Positions 52,357 through 64,000 are shown, counted from the first letter of the stretch. The stretch: DNA of 64,000 nucleotides from Geosiphon pyriformis (GCA_016748015.1 JAAOMT010000003.1:1496147-1560146); one strand, 5' to 3'. The notes: a model not told the origin generated them from the sequence alone. Program-made: numbers and translations.

Positions 52357-52589
52357 TTGGAAACTACCGGAGCCGTTGTTTATTTCCGAGAGCCTATATT
52401 CACAAAAGGACAATGGAGTGCAAGACCAATTTATCACACATATTTAGAATGGGATAACAACACGCTATTTGGTGAAATTTTGATGCAACATATTCCTAAA
52501 ATGATGCCCTTCTTGGTCAGTAAACTGCTCAAGAAAATACTTCAATAAAAAGATTCAAAATTCATTTGTTAAACATGGAATTGGAGGAG
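52357..52589 (+). pseudogene. Class 3 lipase exon relic (copy N)
   Basis: Open frame with AVVYFREPIF, KGQWSARP and a helix, matching the strand-to-elbow exon of the short type. A TAA and frame shift come before VKHGIGG and the usual GGTAAA donor. Gly at the nucleophile position. No middle exon follows; a matching last exon lies inverted at 57067-57131. Confidence 0.65.
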
Positions 52590-52615
52590 GTAAATTTTCG
52601 CGTTATTGCTATGTC

Positions 52616-53559
52616 AGATTAGAAAGAACCTTGAATTTCACCAAAAATTCAAAACAATAAATTCTTCAAAACACTTGAAAATTAATTATTTTCATAATTT
52701 TAGTTAAAAACAGTTATATTAAAATCATTTATGAAAAGACTAATAAATCAAAAATATTACAACTTCAAATTTCTTTAAGAGATGACTCTAAAAATCCCAT
52801 GGAAATTGTATATGACTTCAATGGATTAATTAAGAATAAATAGGTTCATTCCAAGTAACATTTATTTAAGTACGAATTTTTTAGGTGAGACTTCTGCGTT
52901 TCAAGATAAATGTAAATTAATTATTTAAACTTGATTTTATTAAATTAAATATCATTTAATACTTGCCTTATTTTTTTAGAAAAAAATATTAAGTTAATTT
53001 CAATTTGCTATTATTGCAGTAATATTAAGGCTTTGTTTTTTACCACTAAAAACATTGTTTAAAATTTAAGTTTTTTATCAATCAGAATATTGGTTTTGGC
53101 GATCTTTTTTTTCAATAATTGGCTTGCAAGAAACATTATAATCATAGAAATTATCATAAATAATCAATATGTTTTATAGTTTGGATAATTGATGCTTTAA
53201 ATATCTTATGTTTGTTAATAGTTAGGACTATAACCCTATCAAAAAGAAATGACAGATTAGAAAGGAAAGTCAAAACACAACTAAGCTTCCCAAAATAACA
53301 TTAATAAGCAAACGCTTTGCAGTTAATAACTCTGACACTTGGAAGAATCAAAGTAATCATTTATTAAATCATCATAAATAAAGAAATTATTGCAAATAAC
53401 CAATTTTTCATCTATTTCAGACTATTTTATAATTAAATTTCAAGTGTTTACTGATTTCTACAACTTTATTAGTACTTAGATAATTTGAGTTTTCAGATCT
53501 GAAAAGAGGGGCTTAAATCAAAAAAAATTTCCCTATTAAAATAATAATATATACTTTTA
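52616..53559. other. AT-rich spacer
   Basis: No gene recognised. Lies next to the probable breakpoint of the inversion. Confidence 0.45.
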
Positions 53560-54330
53560 TATCTTTGATAGCATCTTGTGTCTCTTTGGAATTAAGTCTT
53601 TTTTTATGGAAAATTTCATTCAATTTACAGTTATTTGAGAGCAGCAATAGCTTTTTTTTGAATCATTTCCTGAATACATTTAGGTGTATGCTTTTCACCA
53701 ATTGTAGTGCTCTTTCCTTTAAACACTTCAAATTGCACGAGATTCAGATATTTAATATTATTTCAAGGTCTTTCTCTGAAATAATTTCCCATGAATTTGA
53801 TAGCAAAACTGTAAATATTCCTGTGCATGGTATGACGCGACGAGTTCCAAATTTCGGGCGCTAAGTAGTGAATAACACCATGTATATTATTGGGCTGGAA
53901 AGAATAATTGGCAGGATGACAGAGTCTAAGGTCAGTAATGACAACTTTTAAGGCACTTGATTTTAAAAAGAGATGTATTGACAGAATTTAAGTTTCTATG
54001 CACTTTTTCCACTAGTTTATGTTTGAAAAATTGTGAATATTCACAACATTTAGACCAAAGGGGACCTTTTAATATACTATAGCATTCTGAACATTTCGGC
54101 AACCTCCGCTTTAAAAATATTACACTTTTATTACAAAACGAACCTTTAGGTGATCCATTAATGATTTTACAAAATTTTCCACATTTCAGCTACTTAAATT
54201 CATCTGAAAACTGGTTAAAGAAAGCTTCAAAATCTAAAAATTCTCCTTTGGAATTATCTAGACATTTAAAACCTCAATTTTGCAATTATAAAATAAAACG
54301 CTCCAGGTTATCCTAATTAAAATTAGGAAA
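53560..54330 (-). pseudogene. Possible decayed kinase (tentative)
   Basis: Minus-strand pieces: KCSECY followed by WSKCC (about 54100-54050), reminiscent of the CGDCY...WCQPC head of the pseudokinase at 24056-26733, and NIYSFAI (about 53815), reminiscent of the DIYSFG motif. Several stops and frame changes lie between. Assignment is weak. Confidence 0.28.
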
Positions 54331-54389
54331 ATTCCTTTTAAGAACTTAATTTATTTACATAGGCTTTTAGATAGAGTTTAAATCTTTTT

Positions 54390-54767
54390 CTGAATCTCTT
54401 GCTGTTCCCATCCTTTTTTATATAACAAAATCCAAGATTTGATTGTGTTTTTGTGTTACCCGCCTCTGCTGCTTTTGAATAGAATTCAAAAGTTTTTCCT
54501 CATTTTGACGTCATTCTCCATTATTACAACAAATAACAAGATTTTTATTGTGCATAAATTTCTTGCTTTTGCTACTTTTAAATAGCGTTTAAATGCTTTT
54601 TCTTCATTTTTTTTGATTGCGCTTAAGATCCTTTTTGAAAAAATATCTAAACTTTCTTTGATAGCAATGAAGTTTCCTTTAAGAAAATTGGGAGATAAAA
54701 TTGCGTTTTCACTTGATGAAGTAAACGACATGATTTTCAAACAAGGCAAAGGATTATTGAACTTCAA
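54390..54767 (-). pseudogene. Sel1-repeat pseudogene fragment
   Basis: The minus-strand frame from 54767 has a helical head, then EEKAFKRYLKVAKARN. After a stop and frame change it continues EFYSKAAEAGNTKTQSNLGF, a clear Sel1 repeat. Neither frame is long enough for a whole protein. With the kinase-like pieces just downstream it may be one degraded Sel1/kinase locus. Confidence 0.5.
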
Positions 54768-55371
54768 ATAACTTGTATAGGGAAAGAAGGATTTCTATAT
54801 TAATTCAATCTAAATCACATTTCTGAAAAAGGCTAAGACTTGCAACGTTAGAATATGAAAAAAAACTTTGAAAATAGGCAGTTCCCGGATTTGATATTTT
54901 TTTAACGGATAGAGGATTATTTTAAAATATAGCCTCTTATCAAAAAAATTCATTTTTTAATGATAAATTAGCTGTCACTTTGAAAGACAATATAAATAAA
55001 ATCTTGAAACATATCTGTTGTTATTATTATCATATTCCTGTAGAACTGAGCTTTATCTAAATTGGGCCGCAACAATCTTAATAATTTAACCCCGAGATCT
55101 ACAACGTTACAAAGAAACAATACTTAACAAAAATAGACCATCTTCTCATTGTCTCTTCAGCACACAATGCGGGGTATTACTGACAAATTGGCAGAACTCG
55201 GATCATGTACCACCTTTTCTTTGTTTTGTGCCTATTTAGGGATCAATGAGAAGTTTTCTATAAATATAATTGATTTTTTAGATTCAAAAAATAACAAAAA
55301 AACCATCTAATTTCAATAATAATATCAAAAAATCCATTAAATTTCAAAATAAAGAATCATCGAATTTCAAA

Positions 55372-56271
55372 ATGATTTCAAATCTCCATCCAGAAAATTA
55401 TATCAATGGTCCATTCAACCAGATCGCAAAAAGTTTCCTTGAGTCAATCGATCGTGGAGAGATTTATTGTGATATCGCGCTCGATATCCAAAACAATCTT
55501 AAAAGTCACAACCTTTCCCTGGAATATCTAATTGAAAAACTCACGATTAGAACACAGTACGTTCGACAGTTTAGATGCCTCCTAGGATTCTGTCATCAGT
55601 ATATCAAGGAATGTTTTGATCCGATAAAAGCATTTGAAGCTTACGAAATTTCCTCCGATAGTGGTTACTCGTATGGCCATTTATTCCTTGGAATCTGTTT
55701 CGAGACTGAATTTGGCGTGGAAAAAAATCTAGAAAGAGCTTTCGAATTGTACCGGATTTCTGCGAATGATGGTAATGGACATTCCCAATATCGGCTTGCA
55801 AGGTGTTATCAGCGTGAAATAGGAACTATTGTTGATATGGAAAAATCATTAGAATGGTTTCTTAGATCAGCTGAATCTGGTCACTTAGGTGCCCAAAATA
55901 ACGTCGGATGCTTTTACAAATCAGGGTTAGGTACTCAGCGAGATCTTGTCAAAGCTTTCTATTGGTATCAAACAGCAGCCAGGGCTGGTCTTCCCTGTGC
56001 TCAATTTAATTTGGCCGAGTGCTTTCGAGAGGCACAGGGTACAAAAAAGGATGATAAACGAGCATTATATTGGTACAAGAAAGCTGCAGCGGGTGATGAT
56101 CTTAATGCCAAGATTCAGCTGGCTAATCTTGACAAAGAACAGGTCATCAAAAAGGAGGAGAAATATGCACCAAACGGTTATTTGAGCTCGGCAAGTTGTG
56201 ATCCTCAGGCTCAGTTTGCTCCAAAGGAAATGTACAAAAATCGAAAACCTGTTGTAGATCACAAACGGTAA
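55372..56271 (+). CDS. Sel1-repeat protein, full-length copy
   Basis: 299 codons, no intron. Same helical head and five Sel1 repeats as the gene at 43062-43874, with about nine in ten residues alike. Its C-terminus continues in frame through YLSSASC and EMYKNRKPV to a stop at 56271, which is the tail lost by a one-base deletion in the other copy. Probably a scaffold or adaptor protein; partners are not visible, although the Sel1/kinase remnants just upstream at 53560-54767 fit the known association of the two domains in these fungi. Confidence 0.83.
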   Translation: MISNLHPENYINGPFNQIAKSFLESIDRGEIYCDIALDIQNNLKSHNLSLEYLIEKLTIRTQYVRQFRCLLGFCHQYIKECFDPIKAFEAYEISSDSGYSYGHLFLGICFETEFGVEKNLERAFELYRISANDGNGHSQYRLARCYQREIGTIVDMEKSLEWFLRSAESGHLGAQNNVGCFYKSGLGTQRDLVKAFYWYQTAARAGLPCAQFNLAECFREAQGTKKDDKRALYWYKKAAAGDDLNAKIQLANLDKEQVIKKEEKYAPNGYLSSASCDPQAQFAPKEMYKNRKPVVDHKR

Positions 56272-57066
56272 TTCCCGTTAACCCGAAGTTGAATTAACTG
56301 TACGGTTGCCCACAGAAGAAACTGAACACGAAAAAAAATGACGAAATTCGAATGTCTCGCCAAAAATTAATAATATACATTGGTTAAAATGACAAATATT
56401 ACTTTTCTTCAAATACAACAACTCATTTGCAAAATCACCTGCAAATTTTAGCTCATAAACTATTAATAATTTGTATTTCGCACAATATTTAAAAATAAGA
56501 TTTTAAAATAATCATTAGTTATCATTAGTTATAGCAAATCAAATTTTTGATAATTTTTTTTAACATTATGAATGTAATTACTTTTATTGTACAAACTTAA
56601 TTTTTACAGCTTAAACAAAAACAAAAATTCTCTCTTTTTTTTATAATAGTCAATACTTTTATTATTTAATGATAATACTATACAATGTAATAGTTTTTTG
56701 AAAAAAGATAACCTACAAAATATATTTTAGGTTTTTATTTCAAAAATGTGCAATTGCGCGCATAATAAATAAGAAATTGAATTTTGACACTCTTACAAAA
56801 AGCATTATTTTTATCTATAGGTTGGGATATTAAATTAACTGATAACAGGAGTTAAAAAATTTAAATTTAACTAGAAAAATTACAACAAGAAAGCAAGTTG
56901 AATGTAAAAGTAATTTGATTAATAAACTTCTTTTTGCCAGTTAAATTTTTCTAAATGCACGGAATTTCAAAAATCTCGAAACTACTATGTTCACATTTCA
57001 GATTTTATTAATCTCAATTGTTTTTCTCTTTTAACATATCATTGGTTTCGAGGTTCTCACAATGTT

Positions 57067-57131
57067 TCATATTTTTTCAAAATATGGGCCATAACGAAGG
57101 TCATTTAGTTTCCCGAAATACTTTGAATCTC
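57067..57131 (-). pseudogene. Orphan last exon of a class 3 lipase (copy P)
   Basis: Minus-strand reading SKYFGKLNDLRYGPYFEKI and stop; same as copy O at 41944 with Arg in place of the His. It is probably the separated end of relic N (52357-52589), carried away in inverted orientation. Confidence 0.6.
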
Positions 57132-57719
57132 TTCTTATCATTTTCTTAAAATATATAATTTTTCGAGATTTATACCGGATGTTCGTTCAATATGTGGCTG
57201 TTATAGCATTCATATACAAGTGAGTAGGTGCTTGCTGGCCATTCACAATATTTTTCCTAGGAAATTAACTCTGTGCGTGTAAATTTATGACTGAATGAAA
57301 ATGAACGAGAATTTTTGGGGGTTCCAAAAATCGATTTTAATAGAATTTAAATTGATTCCCATTTGATAACAGAAAACAAAATTATATTCCAATTTATAGT
57401 GAATTTGATAACAGCTCAAATGCTTTTTCCAAATTTTGATTGGTTATCTATATGAGGGTCTATCCCCAAGTGAAAACTTTCTCTGAAACTCCATAAATGA
57501 ATAAATACATTCTACAATTTTATATTTGCGATAAATCTCTATGATCACGCTCCTGTTGAGAGCTGATAACAGATCAAATTTTTGGCAATTGTAACGAAAA
57601 TTTGGGACGTACTCTAAGTACCAAAAGTCACGCCCAATTTTTTATTAAAACAAAATTTGAATATATATTTAATTTATTCTATTTATTAATTATAAACCTG
57701 ATTTTTTTAGAATAATTAA

Positions 57720-58620
57720 TATTTTATTGACTCTCCCTCTGCATCTAATACTGCTTCAATTCTTCGTGGCATTGAATCACAACTGTTTGGAGAACTGATA
57801 CATCAAATTTTCACCATCCTAGTCTTAAAGCAGTTTTGAGTTCTTCTATAGTTCTTGGAAAGTTTTATGCTTTCGAATATTGTCCTTTAACAACTTCCAT
57901 CTATTTTAAATAGGGTTAAGGTCCGGAGAACTTGCTGGCCAATCCAAGGTTTTGATTTTTTTTGTTCTTCAACCAATTTTTGACATCTTTTGCAGTGTGA
58001 ATTGGTGCGTTGCCTTGTTAAAATGTTATACTTTTTCCAACCAATGGATGTGCTGCATTATAAAATGATATAAGATTATTTTCCAAGATTTTTAAATAGG
58101 TTTTTGCTGTAATTTTTTCATTTTTTTTTATGTTCATCACACAATACTAATCGATTTTTGATTTCTCCCATAAAACATCTCCAAATCATTAATGATTGTT
58201 TACCACTTTTAAAACTTGGTGCTAAATATTCAGCAATATATTTCTTACCTGTATTACACCATACATTGACTTTTTAAGATTGTTTTCCAATTTCTATACT
58301 TATTTCATCAGAAAAAATGATTTGTTGCCAATTACTTGTAGTTTTATTGTTTTCTGACATGAAGAGCTTCTTTACTGCTATATAAAATTGAATTTCAGAG
58401 TTGCGAAATATTCTAACAGCGGTTGTTAAACTGCAATCCAATCATAAGTCATTAGTAACTTGTTTTGATAATAAAGTTTTTTTGTGTTTGGTAGAACTTG
58501 TGACTGTACAGATTGTGTTAAGTTTTCTATTTTCTCAATCTCCTTATACTTGGCAATAAATTATCGTATTGTGGTATGGCTATAGTTTATAGTTCTTGGA
58601 ATTCATTAGGCATTCATATT
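57720..58620 (-). mobile_element. Tc1/mariner transposase relic
   Basis: Minus-strand fragments in order: WQQIIFSDEIS near 58335-58305 (first catalytic Asp), VWCNTGK, APSFKSGKQS and MIWRCF near 58265-58165, GNAPIHTA near 58000, DWPASSPDLNPI near 57945-57905. In GNAPIH the second catalytic Asp is Gly, and a stop takes the third acidic position after NPI. Many stops and shifts; inactive. Similar in type to the relic at 34655-35130. Confidence 0.78.
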
Positions 58621-58640
58621 ATCCATGTATGCTCGTATAT

Positions 58641-61600
58641 TTTTTCAATAACATTAGTTAATTAAAGTGAGTAGTTACTATATTTTGCAATAATATTTCT
58701 ATAATATGTTTATATAAAATTATGAAAGTAAACATTAAAAACAATTATTAATATAGAAATATTTTAAAAATGGTTATAATTTATAAATATGTTTAAATGC
58801 AAAATATTTAGCTATAATTGTTAATAACAAAAACAAATTAAATTATTGATTTTAACAACAAAAATTAAAAAAGAAAATTTTTTAATAACATTAATAATAT
58901 TTTATTGGTTGATTTTTTTGTTAATTAATAAAATCAAATAATAATTAATATATTAATAATAAGAACTAATTAAAGCTTGGTGAGTTAATAATTAAATTTA
59001 TGACTTCACAAAAAAATAATACAAAAATCAATAAAGATGAAAAATAATTTATTTAAATTACTTAGTACAGAAAATTACAAAAATAAGATATTTAACAATA
59101 TAAATTTTGTATAAATAAATTGTAATATTACAAATAAAATTGAAAATGTAAATAATGGTTTTTTTATTGGTGTTTTTCATATTATAAATTAATTTATATT
59201 TTATAAATTAATTAATTAATACCAATTAACAATTAATTATTTGATTTCGATGTTGAAAAAGCATTATTAAATTAAGAAAACATCGTAATTACATTATTGT
59301 CCCAATTTTTATTAAACAATAAATTTAAATCTTTTTAATTAATTATTTCAAAACATTAGACTTTATGTATAATTTTTTAAACCTAGATAATAAAGCGAAA
59401 CTTTATGTGTTACTATTATATTTATAAATTTTTATTTAACCACTTTATTAGATTGATTAATACAGTATTTTTAATTTTATTTAATCTTTTTTTACTATTA
59501 TTATCCAGACTTGTTTATAATGCAAATTTCCAAACATTTTAATTAAATCAGCAAATCAATTTTAAAAACAAACTTTTTAACCAAAATATATAAGTTGATA
59601 TATTAATATTAATATTAATAATCAATATAAAATATATAAGTTTTGTGAAATTAATAAATGCTAAATTTACATTTGCTCAAAAATTTTGAAATTATATAAA
59701 AAAGAAAATAATATATTTTTTCGCTCAGAAATATTTTTACAAGTTAATTTTAACTTTTATTATTTTCTAATATAACACTCATTTTTTTGGTTTGCTTTCT
59801 TACTTGTAATTAATATTTAATAATAATAACAAAATTATTAATATTAAATAAAAGAGTTTATTAAAAATTAATTATCTACATAACTTTTTTAAACTAAACA
59901 TTATTCCAAATCAGAATAATATGCAATAAAATTGGTCAAAAAATATTTTAAACAAGAAAGCAAATTAAATAAGTAAGTATTTCAATTAATGTAATTAGGT
60001 TTATAAAATTATAGTTGCTGAATTTTTTTAAGTTGAGAAATAGTTTGTAACTATTAAAAAAAATAATATAGTCATTATAATTCTATGGCTTAATTAGAAT
60101 TTTTAGATTCAATAACAGATAGTACTCGTTTTTCAATAATTGTTTATTTAAAAATATTTTTATTAAAGTTAACAATAATACGAATCAAAAAAGGGAAAAA
60201 ATTGCAATTTTTTATTTTAAATATTCAAATTTAGTATAAATTAAAATAAATTGAATGATTAATATTTAAATAATTAGATACTTTTTTATAACTTAAGAAA
60301 ACTTATTTATGTATTTTTTGAAAAAAATTATTAATTAATTAACAATTAAATTAACAATTTAGCCAATAATTAAATTTATAATTAGGTTAATAATTAATTT
60401 TAAAAATAAAATAAATAAAATATGTAATATTATTATAGTTGAATATTTTAGTTTTTAGTTTTTTCTAATATTTAATTTTATTTTATTATCTATATTAGCT
60501 ATTAAGTCATTTAAATTAACCATTCTATTTTTATGATTAATTATTAATATTGTTATAGATCATAATAACACGCTAACAAATAGCAATGAAAAACAAATAT
60601 TGTGTAATAAAAAAATAATTAAAGAGTAAACTCAACTTAAGAAATAAATTAAATTTGTAAAAATTCAATATGCAAAATAAATTTTATAAATATCTTAATT
60701 ACAATTTTTTCCAAAAGTAACAAAATAAAAAAATAATTTGTACTATTAACAAAATAATACATTTATAATTATATATTATGTTAAAATTTATATAATTTAA
60801 TAAAATATATTATTTGAACTTTTTAGCACATATTTATTCAATATGTCCTACAATAATTAATAATATACAAATCAAAAAAATAAAGATTAAAGATATAAGT
60901 AAATTAAAATTGTGGTATTAATTTGTAATTAAAAAATAATTCTAGTTTGAAATAAATTTTAGTTTTAAGAAGTTTTACTTACATATTCTAAAGAAAATGA
61001 ATTATAAAATTAGTAATTATATTAATAATTTAGTTAAAAATTAGACCAATAATTAAATTAATAATCAAGTTAACAATTAAGTTAATAATCAAATTATTAA
61101 TTAAGTTAATAATTATATTAATAACTTATTTTAAAAGTAGAATAGTAATACAAATAACATTAATAACTAATATATATAACTAAATATAATTAAATAATTA
61201 ATATAAATAAAACTAAAAGATTTAATCACAATATTATTAATTTAAAAATATTAAATTCTAGTAAAATAAAATTATCTAAGAAAATTTTTAGCATATTTAT
61301 TTTAAAACTTAAAATTTTTGGATAAAAAAGTGTATAATAACTGTAATAATATTAACTTTAAATTTAAAAAACCAAATCTTTATATAAGTATGTTGACTTT
61401 TTTTACAATAATCTAAATTTTTAGAATATTTTACTATATAATATTTAAGACTTTTATTTGAATTTCTAAAGTTGTTTTCTTTAAAAATTTTATATTTTCT
61501 ATAATTTTACTAAGTTATTTATAATGTTTAAGTTATTTTTATAAAATAAATTTTAGTTAATAAACAAATTTTTTTATTGTTTTTTTAAATATATTAAAAG

Positions 61601-64000
61601 AAAAAATAATTTAGCAGTTATGTATTTAAATATAAATTTATTTATTCTACTGCCAATTTTTTGGGTTTATAACAAAATATACTTTAATTTTGTTTTTAAT
61701 TTTAATTTGTTTTTTTAATAATAAGCAAAATATTAAATGATTTTTTGTTTAATATTCATAAAAAATGGAAAGAGTGTTTTGTACAATTTAATTAAAAAAT
61801 AATTATTTATGTTGAATAAAAATATGTTTGTTTTAAGACTACAATAATTTTATTTATACATGTTTTGGTGTTTTATTGATTAATATTATAAGTATTCCAA
61901 CAATAATAATTATTTGAATCTTTTGTAATACTTTTTAATTTCTGTATTTTAAACAAATTAATTATTAAATATTGTTATATATTAATTTTACAAAATAAAA
62001 TTTGGTATTCAATATTTTGTTTAATAATAAATAATTTTTTATCAACTTAAAAACTTATTGCTAAAAACATTGTTTTGGTTTAAATTGTATTCGAAAACTA
62101 ATATATTAATACATAAAATACAAGATTTTAAAATAATTATAACTTATATATTTTATATATATAACTAGTTATTTAAACCAGTTAAAACTATTTTATGTTA
62201 TATTAATCATAATACTTAATCTATTTTAACATAAAGTTGAGCAACAAAATATAAAGCATCAAAAAAAATTCTAAATTGCTGTTTCAATAAGTGTAAATTA
62301 ATTGATAATATTTTAGAGTTATTATGTCAGATATGATTATTACTTTAATTTAATTGTTGCTGTATTATTTCTAAAAAAGTACTAAATGTTACTAGAAATT
62401 TTTCTACTTTTTTTTAATGTTGTTAATATTATTTTGCTGTTAATTCTGCTGTTAATAGAAGTTGGTAAACCTTTAATAAGTTAATTTTTTTTTAAGTATC
62501 TTTTTATATTTTAGACTATGTATATTATTGTACTTATAATAGAATAACCAGTTTTATATTAATTATTAGTGTAATTATTTTGCAATAAAAGTCAACTTTT
62601 TTACAGAAAAATTTTGTCTGCAAGCTTTTCAAAAATAATATGTAGTTACTTTGCTGTAAAAATCAACTTTTCTACAAGAAATTTCAATTATAGGCTATCT
62701 AATAATATAAAAAAAATAAAAAAATAAAATAAAAAAATTTTTAAAAAAAGAAATAAGAAATATGTTAATAAAATTATTTCAGATCTAAGTCTGGAAGTTA
62801 CTAATAGTTACTGAAATTAGTAGCTAATCAATTTTAGAATAATAGTTTCGAATAGATAAATTTCAAGTGTTTAATACTTAAAAATTTGGTTTTAAAGTTA
62901 TTTTTATTAAATTGATTTGTAAAAACTATTGGTTTTAAGATAAGATTGCTTTTAAGAAAAATATTTGGTAGAAGATACATTTTTTCGAAAAGAAAAATTT
63001 TTTTTTTATACAACTTGTTATAATAATATTTTATGATCTAGCATTTTTTTTTAATTTTTTGGCAAACTACAATACATTTTATTAAACTACAAGTTGTTTC
63101 TGTAAACTATAGAATATTTTAGTAAACTGTTAAATATTTTATCAAATTACTAAATATTTCAGCAAATTTTAAATTTTATATAGTTTAGTGTATTATATAA
63201 TTTGATCATTACAATTTGGTTATATTTGTGTTTTATACAAATTAGGTTATTAATTGAATAATAATTTGGGTAATTTGATAAGATAATAAATGATATATTA
63301 AAACAATAATATATGTTAATTAATGATAAAAATTATAAAAATAATTTTAAGCTAACTAATATCTTAAATTTCAGCTGATAATATTACTTACAAATTAGCA
63401 ACATGTTTTTATTTTAATATAAATAATTGAAAAATTATTTTTTTATTAACTTTGTTTTATTTGGTGTCAAATTTTTTAATATTATTAAACCAATTCTAAA
63501 GACTAATTATTAGTTAAAAAAAATATTATTATGTAAATTATTAATAATAAATTATGAATTATAAGTGAACTTAAATGTATAACAGCTAATTTACCACAAA
63601 AAAATGATTTGGTTAGAATTAAATAATATAAAACAAATTATAAATATCAAATATATAACCAATTTATTAATTTAACATTTAATTATATTGATAATACATG
63701 TTTTTGTTAATATATTAATAAATTGTATACTAAATTAAATAAACACTAAACTAAAGTTCTATATATACAATTGGCAATTTATTATAACTTAACTATATTA
63801 AGTTTTTTTAATAAATTTACTTAGAATTATTATTTGCAAATATTATATGATGTATATTACTTAATATTTAAAAAAACATAAATATTAATAAATTTTATAT
63901 TTAATTTTTTTAACCAAATTAGTGAGAAAACATAAAATATTTATTGACAATATATTAAAAAATCTGTAAAATAAAATTGAATACCAAATTTTTTAATTTA
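58641..64000. other. Extremely AT-rich gene-free block
   Basis: More than 5 kb with hardly any G or C and no coding frame of note. Contains imperfect TTAATAATTAA-type short tandems at about 60327-60400 and 61021-61127. Confidence 0.6.
61021..61127. repeat. Imperfect AT minisatellite
   Basis: Repeating words close to AATTAAGTTAATAATC, spaced about 12-16 bases, with a related patch at 60327-60400. Confidence 0.5.

Larger units (their letters stand above)
49079..52615. repeat. Segmental duplication, copy 2 (direct)
   Basis: Partner of 35385-38860. It carries the lipase at 49445-50899 and the relic at 52357-52589 in the same order and orientation. Confidence 0.8.
54820..57440. repeat. Inverted duplication, arm 2
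   Basis: Reverse complement of about 41590-44400: upstream DNA, Sel1-repeat gene, downstream DNA, orphan lipase last exon and the segment with the GATAACAG...CAAATGC words. Edges by eye. Confidence 0.75.

Noticed and set aside
2726-57131. The residue His in EYWI-adjacent HHG/HxxE as catalytic His
   Set aside because: By comparison with Thermomyces/Rhizomucor lipases, the catalytic His lies near the C-terminus before the aromatic YFG, i.e. in the last exon. The EYWI-adjacent His is a separate conserved residue.
1-64000. Prokaryotic features such as operons, ribosome-binding sites, CRISPR arrays
   Set aside because: Genes carry spliceosomal introns and fungal families; no regularly spaced repeats of CRISPR type were seen.

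Overview
The window looks like nuclear DNA of a filamentous fungus, most likely an arbuscular mycorrhizal fungus (Glomeromycotina, Rhizophagus-like). The grounds are genes with short GT-AG introns (about 60-100 bp), very AT-rich intergenic DNA, a protein kinase of the zinc-ribbon-headed type I associate with Rhizophagus, and Sel1-repeat proteins. The organism is inferred by family recognition, not by a search.

The dominant content is a dispersed cluster of secreted class 3 (Rhizomucor/Thermomyces-type) lipase genes on both strands between 2.7 and 57 kb. Seven can be spliced into complete frames by hand: 2726-4180 (+), 13617-15137 (-), 21716-23293 (-), 29284-30835 (+), 32066-33555 (-), 35744-37184 (+) and 49445-50899 (+). 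One more (27489-29017) needs a single base in an A-run. The rest are pseudogenes, fragments or orphan exons. All share an N-terminal AYC-type cysteine, an intron directly after the nucleophile elbow, an acidic motif (usually ND or DD) and a short last exon carrying (H)xGPYF and the final Cys. Only three intact copies keep the elbow serine; the others have Gly or Ala there. Most of this family therefore looks like pseudolipases, in varying states of decay.

Layout: 1-2.7 kb AT-rich; 2.7-4.2 kb lipase; 4.2-8.2 kb no recognised gene; 8.3-9.0 kb single-pass membrane protein; 9-12.8 kb very AT-rich; 12.8-23.3 kb lipases and lipase pseudogenes; 24.1-26.7 kb a pseudokinase; 27.5-33.6 kb five more lipase loci; 34.6-35.1 kb Tc1/mariner relic; 35.4-38.9 kb and 49.1-52.6 kb a 3.5-kb direct segmental duplication carrying two Ser-to-Ala lipases; 41.6-44.4 kb and 54.8-57.4 kb an inverted duplication carrying Sel1-repeat genes; 57.7-58.6 kb a second Tc1 relic; 58.6-64 kb extremely AT-rich DNA.

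The genes do not form a pathway that can be read from sequence. The picture is a fast-turnover, birth-and-death region in which secreted lipase-fold genes are duplicated, inverted, split and recycled. Possible roles of the serine-less copies (lipid binding, decoy or regulatory partners of active lipases) are inference only.
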